Position numbers and translations under genes: made by a program
Notes under the pieces: model-generated
Database searches by the model: none
Seen by the model: only the letters and a program-made list of their open reading frames with translations
What the model was told of the DNA's origin: nothing
In this document: piece after piece, positions 1-8,304 of the stretch
How positions within the stretch are numbered: position 1 is the stretch's first letter
How the letters are laid out: every line of letters starts with the position of its first letter
Assembly: GCA_017476575.1 (NCBI GenBank)
Contig: JAFUZO010000058.1
Span: 1-35,124, forward strand
DNA: 35,124 nucleotides
Direction: 5' to 3'
Origin: Bacteroidales bacterium
GTDB lineage: Bacteria; Bacteroidota; Bacteroidia; Bacteroidales; UBA932

Positions 1-2
1 TG

Positions 3-503
3 ACCCCGGAACAGACGAAGTACTACTTCCTTTCGGGCTTCACCGCCAAGCTCGCCGGTACCGAGCGCGGCATCACCGAGCCGACCCCGACCTTCTCCGC
101 CTGCTTCGGCCAGGCCTTCCTGGAGCTCCATCCGACCAAGTATGCCGAGGAACTCGTCAAGAAGATGCGCAAGAGCGGCGCCAAGGCCTATCTCGTGAAT
201 ACCGGCTGGAACGGTACGGGCAAGCGTATCTCCATCCGTGACACCCGCGGCATCATCGACGCCATCCTGAGCGGTGCCATCGACAAAGCCCCGACCAAGC
301 AGATTCCTTACTTCGACTTCACCGTTCCGACCGTCCTCGAAGGGGTCGACACCGGTATCCTCGATCCGCGCGACACCTACGCCGATCCGACCCGGTGGGA
401 AGCCAAGGCCAAGGACCTCGCCGGTCGCTTCATCAAGAACTTCCACAAGTACGAGTCCAACCGTGCCGGCAAGGCCCTCGTCAAGGCCGGTCCGAAACTC
501 TAG
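3..503 (+). CDS. pckA: Phosphoenolpyruvate carboxykinase (ATP), C-terminal part (5' end outside the window)
   Basis: This frame is open from the window edge to a TAG stop at 501-503 and gives the last 166 residues of ATP-dependent PEP carboxykinase. The enzyme interconverts oxaloacetate plus ATP with PEP, CO2 and ADP in the cytosol. In gut Bacteroidales it is usually regarded as working in the CO2-fixing direction, towards oxaloacetate and succinate. Visible family blocks are the [19 protein letters not shown] segment near the start, [16 protein letters not shown] in the middle, and the C-terminal AGPKL ending that also closes the E. coli enzyme. The N-terminal two thirds, with the nucleotide-binding P-loop and metal ligands, lie outside the window. 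No frameshift is seen. A hairpin terminator follows 20 bases after the stop, and the next gene is convergent, so this is the end of its transcription unit. Confidence 0.97.
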   Translation, partial: TPEQTKYYFLSGFTAKLAGTERGITEPTPTFSACFGQAFLELHPTKYAEELVKKMRKSGAKAYLVNTGWNGTGKRISIRDTRGIIDAILSGAIDKAPTKQIPYFDFTVPTVLEGVDTGILDPRDTYADPTRWEAKAKDLAGRFIKNFHKYESNRAGKALVKAGPKL

Positions 504-523
504 GCCCCGACTTGCATTCCCCT

Positions 524-561
524 ATACCCGGCGCGACCCTCCGTCCCGCCGGGTATTTTTT
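524..561 (+). terminator. Intrinsic terminator of pckA
   Basis: A perfect 9-bp stem (ATACCCGGC at 524-532 with GCCGGGTAT at 548-556) encloses a 15-base loop and runs directly into five further T residues (557-561). It lies between pckA and the convergent MBL-fold gene. On the minus strand no T-run follows the hairpin, so it should act mainly for pckA. Confidence 0.85.
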
Positions 562-597
562 GATGCATGTGCAACCCCGCTTCCGACGATACGTCGG

Positions 598-1545
598 CTA
601 CGGAGCCGTGATTGTGAGACCGTCGTAGGCGGGTTGGACATCGGAACGGATACCGCGTTCCCGACAGAGTTTCCGCAGGTCTTCACAGAACTGGCGGTGC
701 GGGGGGAAGGTATGGCTGAGATGGGTGAGCCAGGTATGGCGGGCGCCGATGCGGTTGGCCAGGGCCAGGGCCTCGTCCAGCGAGAAATGCGAATGGTGCG
801 GCTTGTAGCCGACCGTGTTGAGGGTGAGATGTTCGAGGCCTTCGAGTTTTACGGATTCCGATTCCGGGATGGAACTCATGTCGGTGAGATAGGCGATGTT
901 CCCGAAGCGGAAGCCGAGGACGGGCATCTGGTCATGCATGCCGCGGATCGGCGTGATGTTGAGGTAGCGGTGACCATCCGCAACCCCGCAGTCGGGGCCG
1001 GGCAGGGCCGGGAGCGCATCGACGACGGCATTGTCGGAAGGAACGAGGCTGCCGTCGGGCTGCCGGAAGAAATAGCCCACGTCGTGGACCCATTCGAGCT
1101 CGCCCGTATTCTCCAGCGAGGTGATGCGGAACGGCCGCCCGTCAAGCAGGTGGACATGCCACTCCGGGGCGCCGGGATACTTGTGCTCGGCGAAGGCATA
1201 GGCGTAGTCGTTACGGAGTGCTGCCAGCACTTCCGGCTCGCAGTATATCTCGACGGCCTTCCGGTCGATGTAGTTCAGCGACCGGACATCGTCCAGGCCG
1301 CCGGTATGGTCCTTGTGCTTGTGGGTGAGGAGGATGGCATCCAGATGCCGGATGTTCCGGGCAAGCATCTGCATGCGGAAGTCCGGTCCGGCGTCGACAA
1401 GGACCTGGAAGCCTTCGGATTCGATGTAGGCGGCAGCGCGGAAGCGCTTGTCATGCGGGTCCGTGGACTGGCACCTATCGCAGGGGCAGGCGATAATCGG
1501 TACCCCCTGCGAGGTTCCCGTTCCCAAGAAAGTCAGTCTGGTCAT
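598..1545 (-). CDS. MBL-fold metallo-hydrolase (PhnP-like)
   Basis: The 315-residue product belongs to the metallo-beta-lactamase fold hydrolases, in the subgroup resembling PhnP-type phosphodiesterases. The N-terminus has the FLGTGTSQGVP strand-loop, followed by a CPCDRCQ cysteine cluster (residues 20-25) that often binds a structural metal in PhnP relatives. The metal-binding motif is HKHKDH (His75, His77, Asp79, His80). Later ligand candidates are the His of GMHDQ, the Asp of YLTDMSS and the His of LTHLSH. Relatives I know are about 250-260 residues. The extra length sits in one insertion of roughly 50 residues between the segment ending GRPFRI and the one beginning NITPIRGMH. It is the last gene of the tamB operon: its ATG overlaps the mtaB stop by 4 bases. 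The substrate is unknown; a cyclic or diester phosphate is a guess from the family. Confidence 0.9.
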   Translation of the reverse strand: MTRLTFLGTGTSQGVPIIACPCDRCQSTDPHDKRFRAAAYIESEGFQVLVDAGPDFRMQMLARNIRHLDAILLTHKHKDHTGGLDDVRSLNYIDRKAVEIYCEPEVLAALRNDYAYAFAEHKYPGAPEWHVHLLDGRPFRITSLENTGELEWVHDVGYFFRQPDGSLVPSDNAVVDALPALPGPDCGVADGHRYLNITPIRGMHDQMPVLGFRFGNIAYLTDMSSIPESESVKLEGLEHLTLNTVGYKPHHSHFSLDEALALANRIGARHTWLTHLSHTFPPHRQFCEDLRKLCRERGIRSDVQPAYDGLTITAP

Positions 1546-2816
1546 AGTATGACAGGTTCGATGGTTCCGACCCGGGCCGGATCGTAGGGCCTTTCGAGGC
1601 GGATGTAGTTGCCGGTGTAGCCGCCCATGAGGCCGTCCTTGACGGAGGATTCCCAGAGGACTTGCTCCGGCAAGCCCCGGTTCCCGGCGACGAAGGCATC
1701 ATGCAGTCCGGCGCAGAGGGCTTCGAGACGGGCGACGCGCGCTTTCTTGGCGGCCTCGTCCACCTGGCCGGGCATCGTGGCGGCCCGGGTCCCCGGACGG
1801 CGGGAGTAGGGGAAGACGTGGATGAAGGCCGGCCGGATGCGTTCTTGCAGGAAATCGTAGGTCTCCTGGAACAGTTCTTCGGTCTCGCCGGGTAGTCCGA
1901 CGATGACGTCGATCCCGAAGAAAACCTTCGACCGCCCCGGTCTTTCCAACGCTGAACGCACGTAGTCGATGCGGCGGGAGAAGAGGTCGGTCGTATAGCG
2001 CCGTCCGACCCGCTTCAGCAGGATGTCGCTGCCCGTCTGGAGCGGGATATGGAAATGCCGCTGGAACTTGGTCCCGGAAGCAATCCAATCCACGATTTCC
2101 TCGGTGAGGAGGTTCGGCTCGATGGAGGAGATGCGGTAGCGTTCGATGCCCTCCACGGCGTCCAGGGCCTTCAGCAGGTCCAGGAAAGATTCATGGGTGG
2201 TGCGGCCGAAGTCGCCGGTGTTCACACCGGTCAGCACCACCTCCTTGATGCCTTGGGCAGCGATGGCATGGGCCTGCGCCACCACTTCGCAGACCGGGAT
2301 GTTGCGGCTGCGTCCGCGGGCGAAGGGCACGGTGCAGTAGGCGCAGAAGTTGTCGCACCCGTCCTGCACTTTCAGGAACGACCGGGTCCGCTCGCCGGAC
2401 GAGTAGGCGGGAAGCGTTGCCTCTACGTCCAGGGATGGAACGGCTTGGACTGCCCTTCCTTTCCCGGAAGTTTTCATGGACAGGAGGTCCCAAGTGTCGG
2501 ATACGACGCGGGATTTTTCCCCGCCGCCGAAGACGCGGGCGACGCCGTCCATGGCCGCAAGCTGGTCCTTTTTGAGCTCGGCATAGCAGCCGGTGACGAT
2601 GATGAGGGCTTCCGGTGCGAGTTTGTGGGCCCGCCGGATGAGGTTCCGTGACTTCTTCTCCGCCGTTTCCGTGACGGCGCAAGTGTTGATCAGGTACACA
2701 TCGGCCTTCTGGCTCCAGGGCACGACGTCCAGACCATGGCTTACGAACCCCCGCTCATAGGTGGAGGTCTCTGCATAGTTCAGCTTGCAGCCCAGGGTAG
2801 TGAATGCGATTTTCAT
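1542..2816 (-). CDS. mtaB: tRNA (t6A37) methylthiotransferase MtaB
   Basis: This radical-SAM enzyme of 424 residues converts t6A at position 37 of ANN-decoding tRNAs to ms2t6A by inserting a methylthio group. The N-terminal MTTase domain carries its three cluster cysteines at Cys10 (TLGCKLN), Cys46 (NTCAVTE) and Cys77 (TGCYAE). The radical-SAM cluster motif is CDNFCAYC (Cys154, Cys158, Cys161), and a TRAM-like tail closes the protein. The reading frame is open 19 codons further upstream, but the start is placed at the ATG (2816) giving MKIAFTTLGCK, because that is where family members begin and it overlaps the preceding stop as ATGA. Its stop also overlaps the next start by 4 bases. TsaD, which helps make the t6A substrate, is encoded divergently at 8305. 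Confidence 0.95.
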   Translation of the reverse strand: MKIAFTTLGCKLNYAETSTYERGFVSHGLDVVPWSQKADVYLINTCAVTETAEKKSRNLIRRAHKLAPEALIIVTGCYAELKKDQLAAMDGVARVFGGGEKSRVVSDTWDLLSMKTSGKGRAVQAVPSLDVEATLPAYSSGERTRSFLKVQDGCDNFCAYCTVPFARGRSRNIPVCEVVAQAHAIAAQGIKEVVLTGVNTGDFGRTTHESFLDLLKALDAVEGIERYRISSIEPNLLTEEIVDWIASGTKFQRHFHIPLQTGSDILLKRVGRRYTTDLFSRRIDYVRSALERPGRSKVFFGIDVIVGLPGETEELFQETYDFLQERIRPAFIHVFPYSRRPGTRAATMPGQVDEAAKKARVARLEALCAGLHDAFVAGNRGLPEQVLWESSVKDGLMGGYTGNYIRLERPYDPARVGTIEPVIL

Positions 2817-3520
2817 GCGAGCAGGAGAAAGACGCAAGGGCGTTTGCCGATGGTGAGGGGATGCTGTTTCCACCAGGAGACAGGATGGGTCTGGATGAAG
2901 GCGGAGGGGAGGGTAAGGTCGGCAGCGACCGTCAGGAGAGTCTTTCCGGAGAGACCGGCCACGAGGTCTGCCAGGAGCGCGTCGTTGCGGTAGGGCGTCT
3001 CGATGAGGATCTGGGTCTGGTGCTCGGCGGCAGACCGCTTCTCCAGCCGGTGGATGGCGCTGCGGCGCTCCTCAGCCTTGGCGGGAATGTAGCCGGCAAA
3101 GGCGAAGGACTGGCCGTTCAGCCCCGATGCCATGAGGGCGAGCATCAGCGAGGAGGGACCCACCAGGGGCACGACCTCGATGCCTTCCCGGTGGCAGAGG
3201 GCGACGAGTTGCGCTCCCGGGTCGGCCACAGCGGGAAGGCCGGCTTCGGAAATCAAGCCGACGGATCGTCCGTCGTCGAACAGGCGCAGGTAGCCCGCCA
3301 CTTCTTCGGGAGTCGTATGCTCGTTGAGCGTATGGAATTCAAGGTCGGCAATCCGGCCCTTCAGACCGGCCCGGGACAGGTAGCGCCGGGCGGTCCGGAC
3401 CTCCTCGACGACAAAGCAGTCGAGGGTCGCGGCTACCGAAAGCACCGGTCCTGGAAGCACTTCGGCCGGCTCATTGTCTCCCAGGGGAGACGGAATCAGG
3501 TAGAGTTTTCCTTTACTCAT
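2813..3520 (-). CDS. SAM-dependent methyltransferase, tetrapyrrole-methylase fold (RsmI-like)
   Basis: The 235-residue product has the tetrapyrrole methylase fold shared with RsmI, the 16S rRNA 2'-O-methyltransferase. Visible marks are the N-terminal GKLYLIPSPLGD strand, the VEEVRTARR helix, the SAM-site loop SEAGLPAVADPGAQLV (RsmI proper has SDAGTPGISDPG), and VPLVGPSSLMLALMASG. It is closer to the shorter Bacteroidetes paralogue than to true RsmI, so a ribosomal target is only an inference. The start at 3520 (MSKGKLYLIPS) overlaps the tamB stop by 8 bases, and the stop overlaps the mtaB ATG by 4. This tight packing indicates translational coupling within the four-gene operon. Confidence 0.87.
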   Translation of the reverse strand: MSKGKLYLIPSPLGDNEPAEVLPGPVLSVAATLDCFVVEEVRTARRYLSRAGLKGRIADLEFHTLNEHTTPEEVAGYLRLFDDGRSVGLISEAGLPAVADPGAQLVALCHREGIEVVPLVGPSSLMLALMASGLNGQSFAFAGYIPAKAEERRSAIHRLEKRSAAEHQTQILIETPYRNDALLADLVAGLSGKTLLTVAADLTLPSAFIQTHPVSWWKQHPLTIGKRPCVFLLLA

Positions 3521-6500
3521 CGCGTTGCAAGGCGGCCTTCCCGGTCGAATCGACCTGCAGGGTGACCTTTTCCGTAGGGTTGAGGACATTCTCCAGCGCC
3601 CGCTCCTCCCGTTTCCGCTTGGAGGAGAACAGGTCGCGGAGCAGCCCGCGGAACGTGCGGAATTCCCGCTGGTAGGCGAGACCGACGCCGTTGCGCTGGC
3701 TGTTGTCCAGATAGTTGGTATATTGGTCGGCGGAATGCGAGAACAGGTTGAGCCGGAAGGTTCCCGGCTTGTCCAGTTTGATTTCGATGTCCAGGTCGCC
3801 GCTGACCTCGTCGTTGCTGGCACTCGTCCCGTAGAGTTTCCGGTTCCCGATGGTGCCGTTGACGATGACCCGGTTGTTGAAGAGTTGGGTCGACAGGGCC
3901 ACGTCGAACAGGTCGGTGCCCCGATCGTTCTGCTGGTAGTTCAGACCGAGGTCCAGCGGGATGTCCAGTTTCTGCAGGATACTGTTGAGTTGGCCGGCCA
4001 TGATGCTGGTCACGTTGGATAGCAGCATGTTGGACCCGCCCGTAGTGATGCCCGAGTCATCATCGGGGAGGAAGCCGCCCGTGATCAGCAGGTACAGGAA
4101 CTGCTTCTGGATCTTGTCCTCGGTATTGAGGGCGCTCTCGACCTGGGCCTGGGTGGCCGGGTCCAGGTCCGGGACATTGATGGAGAGCTTCACCGTCGGA
4201 TTGCGGAGTTTGTCGGTGATGTTGATGCCGCATTCGACCGTCCGCCGCGAGACGGAGGTGGAATCCGACAGCAGGTTGGACAGCGAGGTCTTGGTGACGT
4301 AGAGGCCGTCCACGTTGAGGTCGGAGTCCATGATGTCGCCGTTGAACCGGATCGAACTGCCGTCCTGGAGGGCGAAGTCCCGGCTGACCAGCCCGAGGGC
4401 CGAGAAGTGGAAGTTGCCCGAGGTGAGGGTGTAGTCGCCGTTGATGGTGAACAGGTTCTGCGATGGACGGGTCTCGATGTCCAGGGTTCCGCTCCCGAGC
4501 CCGTTGAGCGTGTTGCCTTCACCGATGTCGATGTTGGCGGTCACGGCCGGCGTCGCATGGATGCGGAGCCTGATATCGATGTCGCTTGCCCCCTTGGCGG
4601 TGCTGGTATGCGTGTTCATCAGAAGTTCGTACGGGTCGATCTCGGTCTCTACCGGTGGCTCGGTGAAGGTCAGCAGGTTGCGGGTACCGGCCGAAGCGGA
4701 AGTGCTGATCGGGATATGCAGGTCGCCATCCTTGGTCGTCATCGCGTCGACGCTCAGGACCAGGGCGTTGAACGGGCCGGTGATATCCACGTTGCCGGAA
4801 GCGTAGACATTGCCGTAGATGGGTTGTCCGGCATCGGACTTGATGCCGAGGGCCTGCATCCGCTCGAAGTTGATATGGGTATCCATCCGGAAGTCCTTGA
4901 AGCCGCCGAAACGGATACCGCCCGTAACGGTCCCGCGCCCGTCGCTGCGGTCCCGGATACGGACATCCGTGAAGGTGAGGCCCCGGTCGTCGATCTGGAC
5001 CGGTCCGCTGACGGAGTAGGGGACCTGCGTGAAGGCGACTTCCAGCAGGCCGTCGACGAGTTCTGTCCCTTCACTGGAAAGGTGCAGCTTGTCCAGGGTA
5101 CCTGCGGCCCGGATCGTGCCGTCGAGATAGCCGCCGAAATCGCTGAAGATACCGTCGAGGAAAGGTCTGGCATAGCCGATATCCACCCTTTGGAGGGTTG
5201 CCCGGGCGGAAATCTCCTTCGTGGTCGGCATAAGGTAGCCGCTGACATCGAAGTTGCGGACCTCGTCCAGGTTGTTGCGGAGATAGAAGTCGAACCGGCG
5301 TTTCTCCTCGTTCCACAGGCTGGCCATGCGGACCTGTCCGGCCCGGTGGCCGGCGATGAGGGTGGAATCGCAGGTGATACCGGCCAGGAGGCCGATCGAG
5401 GGTCGGGAAGGAGAGACGACAAGGGCCCGTCCGGTGGCCCGCCCCTGCAAGTCCAGTCTGCCTCCGACCAGGAGGGAATTCAACAGCGAGATATCGAATT
5501 TCTCCATGCGGACCGAAAGGGTATCCTTCCGTCTCGGAGAGAATCCTCCGCTCACGAGGACGGTCTGTTCGTCGGAAGTGAGCTTGAAGCCTTCGACCTG
5601 GATATTCCCGTCCTTGAGGGTGACCTCGTCGGAATGGAGGCTCCATCCGTTGCCGTTATAGTAGATGTTGGACGGAAGGGCCTGGGCGGTCAGTCCCAGA
5701 CTTCCGGCATGGCGGGAAAGCTCGCCGCTCAGGAAAATCTCTCCCCGGTTGGCGGCCTCCGTCTCATTGTCATAGTTGTATCCGATACCGATGTGGTTGT
5801 CATCGGCGAAGAGGGTGCAGCTGTTGTTCAGAAGCTCGATGCCGGACACTTTGAGGGCAGAGCTGGTGATGTCGGCATGAAGGGCGTCGCCCTGGTTGTT
5901 GAAGGCGAGCTGGAAGTCTTTCAGATATTTTCCCCCATAGGCAAGCCGTCCGGAGCGGGCGGAACCCTGGACCGTCCCATCCTCCTGCACTTTGAGTTTC
6001 AGGGTGGTATGGTTCTCGATGTAGACTCCCGGAGCGACGAAACTGAGCAGTTGCCGGGCGTCATGGACGGTGAAGTTGACCTCGTACGGGGTCCCTTCCC
6101 AAGCAGCGCCGGGACGGGTGACGAGGGCGGGAAGTTCCCGCTCGACGACCAGGTGTTTGAGGTCGCCGACCAGGGAGAAGATGGATTTGTTGCCCACGAA
6201 GGTCCCGTCGGCGAACCGGGAATGGAACCGGATGCGGTGGATGTCGTCGTTGGCATGCGAGTTGACGGAGATGGCACCGATGTCATGGCGTCCGGCATCG
6301 TTCTCCAGGGTGAGGCCTTCGACGGTGATTTCTCCGAGCAGGTCGCGGCCATCGGTCCGGATGAAGTTGGCGCTGGTCTGGAAAGAGACCTTGGAGCGGC
6401 CGCGCTTGTCCAGATGCAGGGCCTCCAGGTCGGCATAGCCGAGGTTGGCATAGAACTGGTAGGCTGCGTTCCGGGTCTGCGGGGACAGGTTGAACAAGCC

Positions 6501-8090
6501 CTGGAACATGAAATTGAGGTTCGGGTCGCTCGCGATGATGCGGCCGTCGAAGGCCTTGTCGGAATAGGTTCCCACAGCGGCGATACCGGTGTAGTCATAA
6601 TCCAGGGCGTTGAGCCGGTGGATATCGAGCGAGTCGATGCGGACCTGGAGGTCGCCCGGCGCGAGGGTAGCCTCGATGCCGGTGTCCAGGGTGAGCTGGT
6701 GGACGGCATCCGTCCCGATGATGCGGCCGACATCGAGGTCCACGGTCCGGACCGTACCGCCGATGATGATGGGGTGCCGTTTGTCCAGGATATTGCGCAA
6801 GGTGACGTCGGCGACGGCTTGTCCGATATCTGAATCGATGTCTCCGTTCACGCGGAGGCGCTGGAAAGGGCCCTTGGCAGAGCCGTCGAACCGGAAATCG
6901 GAGCCGGATGCGAACCGTCCAAGGTCCAGACGGACTTGGGGGGCCCATCCTTGGATGAAGGTTTCCAGGCCGTCCAGGTCGAACTGGAGGCCTTGGATCT
7001 GGAAGTCCAGCAGGGCATTTGCAATGTCCGGGAGGCCGATCATGCTGCCGTCGGCACGGCCCTCCACGCCGCTTCCGTGCTCCTGGAAGGACAAACCCTT
7101 GACGGTAAAATCATTGACATAACCGCTGACCTGCCCCTGGAGGTCGGCAATGAACTGGAAGCGGTCGAGGTTGGGGGCGAAATGGGAGACGGTCCGCATG
7201 GAGAAGGAGGACGGTCTCAGGATGCCGGCCTCGATGCGGACGCGGTCAAGGAAGTCCTTGTACAGATCCAGGCCTCCCAGCAGTTGCAACCGGTCGAGAT
7301 AAAGTCTGGAGTCCGTCTCCAGGATAGTAAGCTCGTCGAGAAGGACCTTGCTTCCGCCCACCTTGGCCTTTCCGGACAGATGGGAGACTTGGAAGCCGGA
7401 TTTTTCGTCAAGTTCCATGTGGTCCATGGTACCGCTGACGATGCCTTTCCGGAACGAGATGTCATGGGCCCGGAGGCTGGTGCGGACCTCGAGATCGTTC
7501 CAATTGATGACCTCCGGCGGGGGATCAGGACGTCCCTTGGCTATCTGGTTGCGCCGGGCTGCGATATTGACCATGCGGAATGTCAGGTCCTTGATGTCCA
7601 CTTTCCTGGCGTCCAGGGAAAAAGTGGATTCCTTCTTCGGCTTGTCGGGATCGGAGGTGAGCTGGAAGACCCGCTGGAGGTTGGTCTGGCTGCCAGGCCG
7701 GTCGGAGCGTGGTTCGATGACGAGGTTGAAGGCAGCGTGTTCCAGGTTCAGCCGGGTGACGGAGAGGGTGTTGCTCCGGATGATCCCCTTGAGGGAGAAG
7801 CGGGCGGACAGGTCTCCGGCCCGCAGCAACGTATCCTGCCTCGGCAGGCCCTCTTCTTCAAAAGGATGGCGGTCCAGGATGACCACATCCTTCAGCACGA
7901 CGGCATCAAAGGGTCTGACGGACACCTCTCCGAAGATGATGTCTCCGTCCAGCCGTCCCTGCAGCATCGCGACAGCCCGGCGTCCGAGAGCGGTCTGCAC
8001 CTTCGGCGACTGGATGGCGACCACTCCCGCGAGCAGCACCAGCACTATCGCCATGAGGACCCATCCGGTTATTTTCAGCCCTTTTTTCAT
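3513..8090 (-). CDS. tamB: Translocation/assembly module TamB-like protein (DUF490)
   Basis: This is a very large protein (1525 residues) of the TamB/AsmA-like group, thought to bridge inner and outer membranes and to help lipid transport or outer-membrane protein assembly. It opens with a charged MKKGLK end and one membrane segment (about residues 7-25, GWVLMAIVLVLLAGVVA). Long beta-strand repeats follow, such as DLDVGRIIG and VDITGPFNALVLS, typical of the lipid-conducting beta-taco. The C-terminal DUF490 region is recognisable from GSGTLDIETRP, GDYTLTSGNFHFSALGL and the closing YQREFRTFRGLLRDLF. The frame is open further upstream, but the preceding residues look non-coding and the signal anchor fixes the start at 8090. 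It heads the operon and is divergent from tsaD. No TamA-type Omp85 partner lies in the window. Confidence 0.93.
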   Translation of the reverse strand: MKKGLKITGWVLMAIVLVLLAGVVAIQSPKVQTALGRRAVAMLQGRLDGDIIFGEVSVRPFDAVVLKDVVILDRHPFEEEGLPRQDTLLRAGDLSARFSLKGIIRSNTLSVTRLNLEHAAFNLVIEPRSDRPGSQTNLQRVFQLTSDPDKPKKESTFSLDARKVDIKDLTFRMVNIAARRNQIAKGRPDPPPEVINWNDLEVRTSLRAHDISFRKGIVSGTMDHMELDEKSGFQVSHLSGKAKVGGSKVLLDELTILETDSRLYLDRLQLLGGLDLYKDFLDRVRIEAGILRPSSFSMRTVSHFAPNLDRFQFIADLQGQVSGYVNDFTVKGLSFQEHGSGVEGRADGSMIGLPDIANALLDFQIQGLQFDLDGLETFIQGWAPQVRLDLGRFASGSDFRFDGSAKGPFQRLRVNGDIDSDIGQAVADVTLRNILDKRHPIIIGGTVRTVDLDVGRIIGTDAVHQLTLDTGIEATLAPGDLQVRIDSLDIHRLNALDYDYTGIAAVGTYSDKAFDGRIIASDPNLNFMFQGLFNLSPQTRNAAYQFYANLGYADLEALHLDKRGRSKVSFQTSANFIRTDGRDLLGEITVEGLTLENDAGRHDIGAISVNSHANDDIHRIRFHSRFADGTFVGNKSIFSLVGDLKHLVVERELPALVTRPGAAWEGTPYEVNFTVHDARQLLSFVAPGVYIENHTTLKLKVQEDGTVQGSARSGRLAYGGKYLKDFQLAFNNQGDALHADITSSALKVSGIELLNNSCTLFADDNHIGIGYNYDNETEAANRGEIFLSGELSRHAGSLGLTAQALPSNIYYNGNGWSLHSDEVTLKDGNIQVEGFKLTSDEQTVLVSGGFSPRRKDTLSVRMEKFDISLLNSLLVGGRLDLQGRATGRALVVSPSRPSIGLLAGITCDSTLIAGHRAGQVRMASLWNEEKRRFDFYLRNNLDEVRNFDVSGYLMPTTKEISARATLQRVDIGYARPFLDGIFSDFGGYLDGTIRAAGTLDKLHLSSEGTELVDGLLEVAFTQVPYSVSGPVQIDDRGLTFTDVRIRDRSDGRGTVTGGIRFGGFKDFRMDTHINFERMQALGIKSDAGQPIYGNVYASGNVDITGPFNALVLSVDAMTTKDGDLHIPISTSASAGTRNLLTFTEPPVETEIDPYELLMNTHTSTAKGASDIDIRLRIHATPAVTANIDIGEGNTLNGLGSGTLDIETRPSQNLFTINGDYTLTSGNFHFSALGLVSRDFALQDGSSIRFNGDIMDSDLNVDGLYVTKTSLSNLLSDSTSVSRRTVECGINITDKLRNPTVKLSINVPDLDPATQAQVESALNTEDKIQKQFLYLLITGGFLPDDDSGITTGGSNMLLSNVTSIMAGQLNSILQKLDIPLDLGLNYQQNDRGTDLFDVALSTQLFNNRVIVNGTIGNRKLYGTSASNDEVSGDLDIEIKLDKPGTFRLNLFSHSADQYTNYLDNSQRNGVGLAYQREFRTFRGLLRDLFSSKRKREERALENVLNPTEKVTLQVDSTGKAALQRDE

Positions 8091-8097
8091 CAATCTA

Positions 8098-8105
8098 CAA
8101 AAATA
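8098..8105 (-). promoter_or_regulatory. Bacteroidetes-type -7 element for the tamB operon
   Basis: On the minus strand the sequence TATTTTTG matches the TAnnTTTG consensus. It ends only 7 bases before the tamB ATG at 8090, so a transcript from this site would be leaderless or nearly so. No clear TTG lies at the usual upstream spacing, so the call rests on the -7 match and position alone. Confidence 0.5.
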
Positions 8106-8164
8106 AGAAATATTTTGTAATTCCAGCCCTGCCGGGCGCCCTATTCCGAATCGCCCGTCCCTCC

Positions 8165-8196
8165 CCATCCATGTTTTCAAGCAGAATCGTGGATGG
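8165..8196. repeat. Short inverted repeat in the tamB/tsaD divergent region
   Basis: CCATCCA (8165-8171) and TGGATGG (8190-8196) form a perfect 7-bp inverted repeat around an 18-base spacer, about midway between the two divergent -7 elements. It could be an operator or a chance palindrome. The surrounding 214-base gap otherwise shows only the two promoters. Confidence 0.3.
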
Positions 8197-8274
8197 ATTT
8201 CCTGCCCGGGGACCCGAGCGGACGGAATGGGGCGGCGGGAGAGCCTGGCCGTCGTCAATCCCGATTTATTTGCT

Positions 8275-8282
8275 TATCTTTG
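8275..8282 (+). promoter_or_regulatory. Bacteroidetes-type -7 element for tsaD
   Basis: TATCTTTG matches TAnnTTTG exactly and lies 22 bases before the tsaD ATG. The upstream -33 position has no convincing TTG. This is the normal location for a housekeeping promoter in this phylum. Confidence 0.65.
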
Positions 8283-8304
8283 CAGGTTGAAAACAGACTG
8301 GAAC

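Noticed and set aside
4407..6833. An open frame of about 808 codons on the plus strand, antisense to tamB
   Set aside because: It lies wholly inside tamB and its translation is low-complexity, rich in Gly, Val, Asp and Glu, as expected of an antisense shadow in GC-rich DNA. It has no start context or family features.
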